Both the position numbers and the translations under genes were made by a program. Of a DNA stretch of 64,000 bases, positions 37,701-49,867 are shown piece by piece. Numbering within the stretch: position 1 is the first letter of the stretch; each line of letters begins with the position of its first letter. The notes under the pieces are model-generated. The model was not told the DNA's origin and made no database searches. It saw nothing but the letters and a program-made list of their open reading frames with translations. Source of the stretch: Myoxocephalus aenaeus (lineage: Eukaryota > Chordata > Actinopteri > Perciformes > Cottidae); assembly GCA_038501785.1 (NCBI GenBank), contig JBAMJR010000040.1, positions 1,137,501 through 1,201,500 on the forward strand, read 5' to 3'.

Positions 37701-40700
37701 GCATGGCTTGCATGGCTATGTTTGACTGTATAACAGCAGATTGTACAATCAAGCTTCTCCTTTTTTGCCCAGCACAAATACAGCTTTCAGGTATGTTTTT
37801 GAAGGTAACAAACAAAAAAACTAGTGACTGTGGGTGAAAGCAAAATGTAATATTGGTAAATCCCCAAAATATGAATTCACTATTATGTTTTGATGAGGGT
37901 GTCTCGTTAAATATGTGGTGATGTATTTTTTGTATTTCATGATTGCATTGTTTAGTTTTACGCTTTAAATCTTGTGTTTTGTCTGGAAACATCTAAGGAC
38001 CATGTTGTAAATAAGTTTAATCTGTTATTTTTAATGTCTGACATCACACATATTGTCTGACATCACACATATTGTCGTTGATTTTCAAGTCTCTCTGAGA
38101 GTCTTAACGCAAAGTGCAATAGAAGCTATAGCTTTCAGATCATCAAAAAAACTTCACATTTCTGCGACTACCATAACTGATGTAAGTTTAAAGTGTATTT
38201 GTTTACACAAGGCTGAGGTCTATATAACAGACAGTTCCATCCAGAGGATGAAGTAAATAAAAAAGCTATGATAGTTCTGAAGAAAGTTCTTATTATATAG
38301 AGCATGTTCCTTCAATTTGAGAGCATGACTTTAGTCGTTAAGTCGTTGTTATTGTCGTTAAGTGGGAAACACAGATGAGTCTGGATGTGGACGGCTGTAA
38401 GGCGCTTTCTGATTACCTCAAATATTTTTGAAGATGGGTCAAACTTGGCATTCTTGCTGATGTGGACATCACCGGAGGGCAAGTACTGCAATTACAAAGA
38501 AGATAGTTGAATGCTGTGTGCCCGGTTGAAGAAAATGCAATGCAAACAATAGTGAGGCTTAATCATGTCATATCTTACCATTCTGAAAGGGTTTTCAAAA
38601 GACTCAATGATACGTCTGGCTTTCATTTGAGCCACTGAGAGGGAGTCTGGATCATTCTGTGTTTCCAGCTCCTTCAAAAAGAACGCAGAGTTCTCACATT
38701 AGGTAAAACAGCTGCATGCAAATCGACCGGGGGAATAAAGTAAACTAGGAGTCGATATCTACCTCAAACTGGGTGATTTTAGCTTTTGCCACGAGACCAC
38801 TTGTATTCTGTACACTAACATCCATTTCGTCCTCTTCCTCTGAGAAGAGCATCCCTTGTTTGACAGGCATTTCTTAAAACAAAACAAAAAAAAAACATAA
38901 TTTTTTTTAGGCCTAATGGGCTAGAATATTAAAATCCCAAATATAATGCAGAACATGCATGTGTATCAAGCTTACCATCACTGGAACAGTGCTGAAGATC
39001 GCTCTCAGAGACCCTGGATGTATCATGAGGACCAAACATCGTGACTTCTGGCTGGAACATTATACAAAAATCACATTACTTTGATCCCAGTCATGGTTTA
39101 TTTCTAAAATACTGAACGCAAAATCAAAAAATGCCATCTTGTTTGATTAGTTTTTAACCAACCTTTTTTATGGTTGTGAGTCCTTTTGTCGTTGGACCTA
39201 CAACCTCAGCCTGTGTGAAGTTTAGAAAACATTTAGGTACCTTCATCGACAAGGGACTTCACATTGAAATTACACCACGAGAAACATTGCTGCCACCCAT
39301 CTTCTCTTACCTTAAGGAGAGGCATTTCTCTGGCCTGCTGCACTAACAAATGCAGCTCATTGACATGCTGCCTCACCAGTGGGGGTACAGGGTTACAGCA
39401 GGCAATGATGCCCTGAGGCTCCCTGAGTCGATAAAGACAAAATGCTCGGTTGGAGGGTCTGAATAATAACACTAAACTCACCTGTTCTGAAAGTGAGAGA
39501 ACAGCACAACAACATGAATCAAAAGTTAAGTGGGAAATATATTCAACTTACCTTGGCAGCTCCTCAGAGATCTTATTCATCATGTGAGTTGGCAGAGTGA
39601 ATCTAAAAACACACAAATAACTCCATGTTAAGACGGATGTAGAAAGACTGAAGGATTCTAAAAGCAGGGAGATTGTCACAAAAATGTGGGTTGCCAAATC
39701 TGGCTGGGCATCAACTATAAATAGGAAAAGGGCTCTAGCGGATTTCCAGAACAGCGAGTCCATCCATTTCCAAACAGCCTACCCGGTGCTTTCATCTTCC
39801 TGCCTGGCCAGCTTGTCCCTCCAGGCAAACAGCAGTCTGAAGGCAGTGAGCTGCTGGGTGTTTAAAGACCGCTTCTGCTTCCTCTGCAGCTCCAAATAGG
39901 ATGCCTCTGTGAATATGGGCTTTATATATTTCTGTACGGAGGGAATCATGACAAATGTCAGAAAAGAATATATAAAAATATGACAGCAATACAGAAACCA
40001 CACCACTATTAGACAGAGCTAATTATGTCAATGGAAATTTGGCCGATAAGTCAATTTCATTTCATGACTAAATGGTAACGACAACGTAAATAAAAAAAAA
40101 CATTTAAAACAAAAGTTACAATAAAATCTCTTAATGGTATGCCCTGATGAGTAAAGATGAAACAAAATAGTTGGCTCCATTTCATAAAAAAAAAAAAAAA
40201 AGGGATAGATTTTTACAGCGTTTTAGCAGACTAATATTTAGCCTAGCGAGCAGGAGAAATACGCTTTCTCTGTCAATATAGCGAGGGAACTTATCGTTTC
40301 AAATGGACTATATTAACCATCAGCACCCATTAAACATCCTCAACAAAACAAAAACGAGGTGCAGCATTTTTCCAGTACGTGTTGATTTAATCCTACTGCT
40401 GTATGAAGTGAGGTTTGTGCTCACCTTCAGAGAAATGTCTCTGCTCTTGTTCCAGACGCTCTGCAGCAGACCTGGCTGCCCGTGGTTAAAGTCCAACAGC
40501 TGCGCCCTCACACAGTCGTAGATGTAGAGAAGGTAGTGGGTGTCGGTCCGGGCATACTGCGTCATCTCCTCTGGCAAGGGGCTACAAGGCCAAGTGATGG
40601 GACATTTTTTAGAAGTCAATAATATATTTTAAGAGTAATGCTACAAACAATCTGAAATAAATTTTACGGTTACGAAATTAAAAGGAACTCTATCTCTCAA

Positions 40701-43700
40701 TTAAACAAAATATAAAACGTCATACCGAATCCTCCAGTCAGCCAGCTGGTAGCGTTTGTCTGAGTCCACACTGCAGAAGTGTTTGAGAAGATGGTCGAGG
40801 GAATGTCTGGCCAGGTTCAGAGCTCGGCTGGCCTGATGCGTGTCAAACATGTTGACGACGTACAAGCCCAAGTCCCTCTGGAGCCAATCCATGTCAGAGT
40901 CGGCGCCGTGAAATACCTGAGAACAGGAGAGAGCGTATATTCAGCTGAAACCTCCCTGAAAAACTACCAATTTATTTTTGAGAAAAAAAACTAATTGCTT
41001 AGAATACAGAAAATATTTGAACCAAGAACAGGGGTGGGGGTGGGGGGGGAAGAGACGGGGACACCATGTGACATTCTTCCATTTGGATTATTTTCACAGA
41101 TCTCTCTGTGGTTCAAGCCCACGCAACACACTTGTTCACAGGTATCCTACAGTGTGTGAGTCACAGTGGCTCCCACACACCCCACGGGACACCCACCAAC
41201 TTTATTAAACTTTATATTCCAACTGTCGGAGAGTTTCTTCTCCAGGTAGAAGATTCAACGGTTCAGACGCAACCAGTTCACAAGGGAGTCTAGGCATCAT
41301 TTTTTCATCTGCCTAAAAAAAAATATTCCGTTGAGGCCATTTTAAGGTCTTAAGTGCTGGTATTTGGGCATTTGAAAGACAAAGCAATGCTACAAGTGGA
41401 ACAAGTGTTTCCTCAGTTTAAGTATTTAAAAAAACTCATTTGGAAATAAAACAAAGGAATGGACTAGAATTATCTCTCATATCTGTGCACTAGGCTTGGG
41501 CACCGAGGTTATTGGTTGGGCACGATAACGGTCCTCACATGTCCACAATAACATATTCCAATATAATAGATAGATATTAAATTATGCAACGGCTATATTC
41601 AGTACCCCTCTTTCTCTGATCTTCACTTCATTGTTGTAGCATATCAAAATGTAATTCTTTAAAAAAAAAGAAACCTTGTGCAGTTTCCCATTTTGAAAAT
41701 CTAATCAGACATGTAATCTCATTTTCCCTTTCGGTAATTTAAGTCACAGAACAGGATACAGGAAGAATCAATTTGCGGAGCGGTTCCATTACCTTGACAA
41801 TCGCCGGGTCAGTAAATGCCTCGTTGAGGATGTACAACTCGCTGCGGAGCTCAATGGTGTCGATGATGAAGTCCTCCTCTCTGGTGGAGATCTGCATCAG
41901 ACAGGTGAGGCCGAGGAAACTCCTGTAGGAGTGGTGCTGTGACGGAGAACAGAGTGTTAATAAAACATTTATACAAAAGAACCTACAGGCTTGGTAATCA
42001 ATGCCTTCCTGACAGAAAATATCAGCATTTTAACCTCCACAAAAGGCACAACCTGTTGCTTGGCTGTTGTACTGATATGATATCACTTCCTGTACATCCA
42101 ATAATTTATAATCCCGTACCTCAAGGTCCACTGCAAATTCAGACACTTTGCAAAGCTTCTCATTCAGAGCCACCAGATCCTCCAGAGTGTCAATGAAGGA
42201 GCACTTGGTCTCCGCCATCGGCTTGGACATCTAAAAAAAAAAAAAAAAGATTCCGACAGATTTAGTAGAAGCCCAACCAAGAATGAGAGGATCACATGGT
42301 TATAGGAGCACTATAACTAACCTGCGGTTCTGGCTTAGACAGAAGGCCTTCTGGTACTGTAAAATGATCCAGTTCATATTGGTATGGGTGTGCAAACCTA
42401 CGTGGATCACAATCACAAGTTAAGACGGACAAAGAGAAATAAAAAAGACCAAATGTTATTATTACAAAAGAGACAAGTCTCACATGTCTTCAACATGTTC
42501 CTGAGTCCTCTGTTGGTGAATTAGGTCAGCCAGGGCAGCTGGGACATCAAGGTCCTCAGGTCTCTGTTTACGGATTTGTTTGTTGGTGAAATCTACGATT
42601 GGAGAGCAAGAGAACAGATGTGTTACACGTGTTTATGACTTTACGGCACCAACAGATGTGAGGAAGAGGCTTTAACTTACAAGAAGGAAGAATCTTTGTT
42701 GCATTGGGCTTGATGAAGATCTTGGGAATAAATGGTGTGTTGCTGTTGTCGACTTTTTCCTTGAATTTCAGCTGAGGCCTTGTGATATTCTTGGCATGGA
42801 GCAGTCGGAACGTCTCAGAACGACTTTTGGAGCTTGAACCCTGATCGATAAAAAGCGCCGCGTGTTGGGCCGGCATGAATATTCATCAAGTGTTCAAAAT
42901 AACCTTTCCAATGCTTAAATGAGGACTGGCACATTATGTTTAAACCTAATTATAGCATCGGCAGTATAAGAGCTGAGAGGTTAATTAGCCAACCGTGCGA
43001 TTCCAGCTGGAAACTACAATCTTGGGAGGCTGAAACCCGGCAGGCAGGACAGGCTGCTGGCCCCGGTTCACCCCATCAGCTTCATCAAGAAGAATCCCCT
43101 GCAAATCAGATATAAGAGCGTGGTTGGTTTCAAAAGACTTGCTCCATGATGAAACTTGTAAAAACACCAAAAGATGTAGGCCATACCACTCTTTCGAGGA
43201 TGATGTCGTTCGAGTCCACAACCAAGTCAAACCTCTCCTCCAGCCCCGTGAGCTTGTTCTGGTCTCTCAAGTGAGATCTGCAGCCGTGGTGCTGCATTAT
43301 CTGAGTCATGCTGACACGGGGACACAGTTGAGAGAATTTATTGTGTTTGCATGTCTACGGCTTGCTTTCGGCTCCTTAAAAATACTATGGATGGGTCAAA
43401 TGCAGAGAATACATTTCCTCACTGTGGGACTAATAAATGATTCTTCTTCTATTCTTTCAGTGTGGCAAAATGATCACGCAGTTAGCATCGAAACAGGATG
43501 TGATGTCATCGCTTTGACAAACGTAAACAGGAAATATTGTGGCTGTAAATTGACTATGAGACCGATATGGCTCTCAAGATTTAGAGTGGCGCTGCGTGTG
43601 ATCTTTGAGGGGAGACTCAGTTCAACAACTAATTGATTAGTTGACAAAATTGTACGAGTGTTAGTTGACTGAGACTGTTCCAGTGTGTAGTCTGGTAGTG

Positions 43701-44877
43701 TTTAACAAAGTGGGGCGATACGACACCACTCAAATCAAATCACGACCACCGTTTTCAAAAGGTGAGATGCATCAAAACCACAAGAGTGAACATATTCTTG
43801 AATTTGTCAGTTGCACGAGAGGAGGTGCGGGTGCAGGTCTGACTGAGAATGAAGCAACACACATATTCATACTCACCAGTGCACAAGCTTGTCCCCTTGA
43901 CTTTCACAGAAATCCCGGAATCCCGGGAAGCTCCGATACAGATCATACTCGTCTCCAGTCTGAGGCAAGCCGGTGGAGGCTTTGGTGGCAGACACCACGA
44001 CACCCAGTCCATACTGCAGAGGAGAGACAGGCTGAGCGGTTAGTCAATACCAATATAATAAAGTGTACAATCTAAACTGTAGGTCAGAGAAACACTGCAA
44101 TGTCTGTTAAGCATTGCTTTTTGTTTGTTTAACGTCTAGTATAAATGTTTTCACAACAAGGTTGGTCCTAAACACTGAAACGTGGCAGTTAACGTACATA
44201 TTTAAATTGACATGAGCGATGTCATTTACTGGAATGACAAAAAATGTATAAATGCCGTTCTTGATAAGGACTTGTTTTAACCATTTTATTATGACGTTTT
44301 CAAATCGGGATATTTGTTTGCTTTTTAATAGCTTACGTCATCACGTTAGCTAGAGTTTGACTAAACTCACATTGGGTCCTTAAGTCAGTAACCTTAAACA
44401 AATCACTTTGAGAAGAGTCAAACCATTAATCGACACAAGAGACGAGTCGACCCTGTTAATGGTCTCGCAGCTCTCGCGTTAACATGTCTCGTTAACTTGA
44501 AACGGACCTATTTGAAGCCAATTAACGCACCAACGCAGCTCAAGTGTCCTATCGTCGATCACTTCCAAATACTTTTAAGATAAATAAATATCAAATCAAG
44601 TTTTTTGTCAACAGATAGCTGTGCACGTCTTCCACCAACACCTAACTCATAACGTGACCACAGCTCGCAGCCAACAAGCACATCCACGTTGCCCCCACCT
44701 GACGGCTAGGCTCAACTCAAAAGCTGCGACCAGCTCGGTTTGTTCACTCACTTTCACAAAAGCATCCGTGTTTATAAAACCGGGACACAGCTCGTCTGGT
44801 TCCTCGTCGTTGCTTTTTGAATTTGAGTCTTGAAGGCCACTGTTTGTGGCGTCATTACTCTTAGACGAAGCCATCAT
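34739..44877 (-). CDS. exosc10: Exosome component 10 (Rrp6-type 3'-5' exoribonuclease)
   Basis: Twenty-five exons sum to 2679 bases (892 residues; human 885): 44752-44877, 43877-44013, 43187-43310, 42994-43098, 42681-42840, 42484-42592, 42322-42397, 42120-42230, 41793-41936, 40726-40916, 40425-40581, 39783-39931, 39552-39602, 39311-39422, 39163-39210, 38976-39051, 38763-38872, 38579-38671, 38417-38485, 37454-37571, 37288-37361, 35193-35364, 35034-35095, 34861-34937, 34739-34766. It is the distributive nuclease of the nuclear exosome, acting in rRNA and snoRNA processing and RNA decay. The PMC2NT domain (~40-130) binds the cofactor C1D. The DEDDy core has FAVDLE (D314, E316), HGADSD (D372) and YARTD (Y437, D441). 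HRDC follows (~481-575), then a basic, partly coiled tail ending FRQNWPKR. Most vertebrates read YARDD; the D-to-T change is next to the catalytic residue. Intron 19 contains duplication copy 2. MMASSKS is the chosen start. Confidence 0.97.
36934..36951. repeat. poly-C run in exosc10 intron
   Basis: Eighteen consecutive C in the large intron between exons 22 and 21. Confidence 0.9.
37588..38330. repeat. direct duplication, copy 2 (exosc10 intron 19)
   Basis: Partner of 32765-33425, same orientation, starting about 17 bases from the intron-side edge of exosc10 exon 20 and ending before exon 19. It carries its own small tandem duplication (a GACATCACACATATTGTCT unit twice at about 38040-38077). 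The middle section near 38110-38260 differs from copy 1. Confidence 0.85.
43388..43438 (+). mobile_element. SINE tail fragment in exosc10 intron 2
   Basis: Reads GGATGGGTCAAATGCAGAGAA then a diverged TTTCC...GTGGGACTAATAAATGA, the complement of the 59322-59546 SINE tail. It is a diverged remnant without the tRNA-like head. Confidence 0.6.
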
Positions 44878-44974
44878 CTTGTTGGGTGCTGTGTACATGT
44901 GAGCCACAGGAAGCAGCTCCCAGCGTTAATGTTTTCTTCTTCTGCGCTGCCAGAAGGAAGTTGAGACAGAGACA

Positions 44975-44988
44975 GCGCCCCCTGGCGG
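44975..44988. promoter_or_regulatory. CTCF-like motif upstream of exosc10
   Basis: GCGCCCCCTGGCGG closely resembles the complement of the CTCF consensus (CCASYAGRKGGCGC). It lies about 100 bases upstream of the exosc10 start codon, at the edge of the long intergenic region before the contactin gene. Confidence 0.4.
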
Positions 44989-47541
44989 CGTGGAGTGGAC
45001 GGGCCGCCACACCACGGACTGGATTATCTTCTACACATTATTGAGAATTTAAGAGAAATATTGCGACATGATCACGTGTCAAATGTTTGTGTTTGCATCT
45101 GAACTCGTGCATGATATTTATAAAGGTTATTTCACACATCTGCAACATTTGAGGTTGTCTTTATTTTAATGTTGTGCTGATTGCCACCACTCAGATTGAG
45201 ATCCAAATCAAGATTGGTCATGAATTTCGTCATTACCCCACTGCATAGACAGGCTCTGGTCCTCCGTGTACCCGTTCATCCATTGCAGTGTCACTGCAGA
45301 CACTGCCTTCCTTGTATTGGCTCACCCATCCAATCTGACCACAGTGTTGCACCAGGATGCTGGTGCCATGAGGGGGCAGTATTGACATTTGCAATATGGA
45401 GACTAAGCATCTGCACTGTATTTGTGTGCTACAGGGGAAAGTCACATACACCAATCATGTCTTAGCCAATATCTCTGGAAGAGCTATCTAATCTATATAT
45501 GAATATTTGCACGCAGCAGTTTTCAGCAATAGAGGTGATGCTGTGGGTATACTAATCATGTCTCTTCAGTGTCTTTACAATAGCCTAGTGTTGTGATTCA
45601 GCGGTCAATAGCATGTGAGGAGCCATTGCCGAAGTATTGACACACCAGCTCATTATGGATGATCTGTGGTGTGTAGGGAGAAACCTCTATTTTCTTCACT
45701 TCCTCTTCCTATTGATCTCTTCACAGGGTCCTCTCCCTCTTATTATCTTAAAAGCATCTCTGCAACACTGGCTCAATCAATATTTCACAGTAGCTTTCCA
45801 TGTCATTCCCTTGTTTAAGTGGAAGGCATTTTTACTTTCACAGATATATGCTCTAATAATAAAAAGAAAAAAGAATCAGTATTCTTTGCAAAAGCTACTG
45901 CCTACTACTTTCAGAAAGTGTATTTTTTTAGATTAAAAACCGTAGATTCTCTTTGATGATGGTTCCTATTATATATTAAAAGAAGTACTATATGCAGCAA
46001 AAATCATTTCAAATTTGTTCGTTATCCACTGAATAGGACATTACTGCTGCCATTTACTCTCATTTAAATGCTTTTTCATAATATTATGCATTTTATAGCT
46101 TTGATGGTGCCTCAAGGCACCACTCAAATTCTTCCTGCAGTAAAAGACACTAAAACTGCTGATGCTGAAAATGACACCGTGCCACACATAATTCAAAGAA
46201 ATCCAAAAGAAAATCCTCAGTGAATTGTTTTTATTAACTCCCTCATTTAGAAAACACAAATGCACCAAACAATATTGTACATGCACAGCTTCAGCATATC
46301 AAGATCTGCTGACGTCTTTTCAATGTGAAAACATTACGGCCACGATCTCACGGAGATCACCCAGACATAAAAATACTGAGGAGGCACGACAGAAAGGCCA
46401 AGCGTTGTCACCAAGAGCTCTAATCGATTTCTTCATAATTTTTTTTTGAGAATTACACATTTTTAGGGAACTAAATTATTTCCTTTTCTGATATTGAGAG
46501 GAGTAAGAAAATTGTGACATTGTATTGATATAAAAATGACTAGTAGATAATACTACTGGTATTATCTACTGTGCACTGGTCGACTACCTTGTAACAGGTA
46601 GTGTTTGTGTCATTGCACCAAAAGGCTGTGTGTGAGAGCAACCGCTAAGAAATGTTTCACTCCACTCATGTATTTTTCAGATTCTGGGTTTGACACAGAA
46701 TTGCAATTGGAAGTAGGACACCACAGTTTGGTCTCCCAGTTGGGGGCGTCACTTCAAATCACAACAACATACATACAGTATATTTTACTGTACGAAGTCA
46801 CGAGAGATCTCATCGCACCGGCTCTTAATCGTTATTTTAAAGCAACACTTGACCTTTGTGCAGAATTTTTGTTAGAAACAAAACAAAATAAACAATCAGG
46901 AACCATAAAAAAGAAAAGAAAATCAAAGTCAAATTTAAAACATCTCCACAGTACTGATACGCCACAAAAACAAAGAGGTTGGCAATGCTTCTATGTACCC
47001 TAGACACAAGTTAAAAAACGGCGTAATGTCGACCTTTTTTAAGTTCATATAATCAATAAATCGGCCAGAAAGATGCATTTCCTGTGTAAACATTTGTTAG
47101 CTTAACAATGACATTCTGTAATGAATGAATGTACACAGATTAACCACACGTAAAGCCACCAAAACAACAAAACAGGATTCAAAGACCGCATTCAGAAACA
47201 CTCATTGTGGGCAGAAAGTCTTTTGTCTTCACATGTAATACAAACTTGGACATTCTGGATCTTTTTTTTTTTTTACTTGTTTCTTTGAACCTGCAATCCA
47301 TGGTTATTTGATAGAAAAACAGGCATTTCAAGTCCTCCCTTGGTGAAACTCGTTTTTTTTTTTTTCAACCTTCAATATTGACCTTATATTACTCTATTTG
47401 AATGTCCACACTGCTTCAGTTGCCCAAAGCCCTGAACCACGCTTAAATACAAGAAATGAGTTTGAACCATTTCTTACCCTAAACAGCAGAATGGTCCTCT
47501 GGAAAAAAAAAACCCTCTGTAGGGTGAGGTACCAATCCCGC

Positions 47542-47580
<39 letters not shown>

Positions 47581-49867
47581 GAATCTTCCTGGTGTCATCT
47601 TGATGGGATTGTCCTGATTTAGTTCTCCCTAAATCCTGATACATTAGTCTTGTGTGGGTGTCATTAGTACCATTACTCCTATGCCCTTTCCCACAGAAGC
47701 CCCTCAGGCCTGCTCTAATTCATTAAGATGTTTTAATGTCTGCTAAATCATGGCACATATCAGGTGTTCCATTCTTCAAGTCAGACTGTTAAATAGACCC
47801 TTGTGTTGTGTGCTGACAGATTACTGGTATATCTGCTCTTGCCACTTTAGGGCTATTGAAACGTAGCGTGAAGCAGGTCTGAACACCTGAGCAGTGGGGT
47901 TTGGCTGAAATATATAACTAAACAATGACAACACGTACCACATTAAAAAAGCCAATACAACTGACAAGATAGACAGATTAACAAAGTATTAAAGCACAGC
48001 TGACCATACATGTTGCCAAATAATGTCTAAGCTGGTGGCTAGATTTCAATTATCAGACTGGCACAATTGGCAGCACTTTAAACCCCTCGTTGCGACTTCA
48101 ATGGATGATTATGGACGTTATGCGCTGGCACAGCTCCTGTGTGTTGTCCAGATGGATGTAGACTCAGGCTCCAACTAACGATTATTTATCAGTCAGTCTA
48201 CAAAATGTCAGAAACTTAAACATGCACATCACAATTTTCCAGAGCCCACGGTGCTGTTTTCAAATGTCCGTCTTGTTTTGTGTGACCAAGTTTAAAACCC
48301 CAAGACACTATACTATGTATGCCATGGCCGCTGAGCACTCTGGATTCCTGATTGGCTGTCAGGTGTCCCTTTATGTCTGGTAACGGGCCAGTATAACCAG
48401 ACACTTCTGACACGGGTGTTTGTTTGCTATCATAAATGAATGCTCCAATATCTAATTGATTTGACAAAATAATCCTCATTTAAGGTAAATTTACCATTCT
48501 CAAGGCTTGAAATCTGGTATCTGGATTATTTTATGAAACTATAGTTCCAGAGGTCAAGATTGCTCAGAAAGTATTACACTGTTATGCTATTGAAGTTTGG
48601 GGCACTCATTGAAATACTTTGTGAGGAAAATGACCATATATGGTTACTTGCACGATAAAGGGCTACTTCATGATTTGAGTGCAATCAGTACTCTGCAGAG
48701 TGCAGAGAGTACTCTTGAAAGGAATGGTTCAACATTTTCGTAGGACGAAAGTGTCAGAAAGCCGGGGGTAAAATGCAATAATTGTTTCAATATGGGGATA
48801 TTGTGGGGATATGAAATTGTGATATAAGTAACTGAATGCCTGAATGATATTTCTATTTTGAAGCCATATAACAGTTTGTTGGCATGTGGCCATGGTATAA
48901 AGTGGGATAATACCCGCCGAGTTGGATTCTGTGGCAAATTGGCATTTTTTTCCTTGATAAATGACCAAAATGACTTGTTGTTGATTATTTTCTGGTGAAT
49001 GACTGATTGTTTCAGCATTAGTGTTGAAGGAAATACACTGGCAGTCATATACCTCTCCCACTACTGCTGTATACAGGCAGATGTAATCATTGTGAATGCA
49101 GAGTTAAGTCCAAAGCATCAATCAGCGGGCCATAACAATAGCTGGTCTGAGCCATTAAAACCTCAAGGTACACATTCAGCTCTCCAACAATCAAATGATA
49201 AAAGGTAAATGGCTGCACTGGCACAGTGAGCTGTTTTATGAGTTTCATCTGGGACAACTTTAATGGAGCAGGTTAGGATGAAGGCGGTTGCAGAACGTTC
49301 TGGAACACTGACCGACTAGTGTCGATGATTGGCGGCGTTACAAGAATCTCCAAAGGCACGGGCACGGGTGAATAAACATGTTCCTACTCGCCAATTCAGA
49401 TGTGGAGAGGAAAACTGAAAATATTCAAAAATACAAAATACATCTTCTCATCACGGCCCCTCCGCAAGGTACACTGAGACCTTCAATAATAAGAAACTGT
49501 GAGGAATAAAATGTTGAGGAAACCAGCTGTCTTAGCAACAACAAGAAGGCTGAAACTACTTTGGCACATGGATGGAAGTAAGGCATCTGTATCAATCTAG
49601 AGTTGAAAATAAATAGAGTTGAAATGGAGCATTGTTCCAACCTGCAAAAATGTCAGACCCACGTAAAGAAAAAGCTCAAGCATTTAATGTTAATCAAGTG
49701 CCTGACAGCACGCTCCACTCTTGTGCTGCCTCATACCCGCAATCTAACACTGCAAAATAGTATGTGGTCACCTCCAAAAATGAGAGAAAAAACTCAGCAA
49801 CTTTCACAAATTTGAGGAAAAAATACCAATAAGAAGGTTGAAAAACAGAGCAGAGTTTGTCGAGGTG
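44989..49867. other. intergenic exosc10 to contactin
   Basis: Nearly 5 kb with no recognisable exon on either strand. Human EXOSC10 has MTOR as its next neighbour; nothing MTOR-like is present. The right part presumably carries the contactin 3' UTR. Poly-T runs lie at 47263-47274 and 47353-47366, and a (CA)n tract at 47541-47578. Confidence 0.5.
47541..47578. repeat. (CA)n microsatellite
   Basis: About 19 CA dinucleotides with a single CG interruption near the left end. Confidence 0.95.

Noticed and set aside
43124..43636. 170-codon plus-strand frame in the exosc10 region
   Set aside because: Its first part is antisense to exosc10 exon 3 and the rest runs through intron and a SINE fragment; no recognisable protein.
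47541..47578. Simple (CA)n tract as possible CRISPR-like or regulatory array
   Set aside because: A plain dinucleotide microsatellite with no spacers; this is vertebrate DNA.
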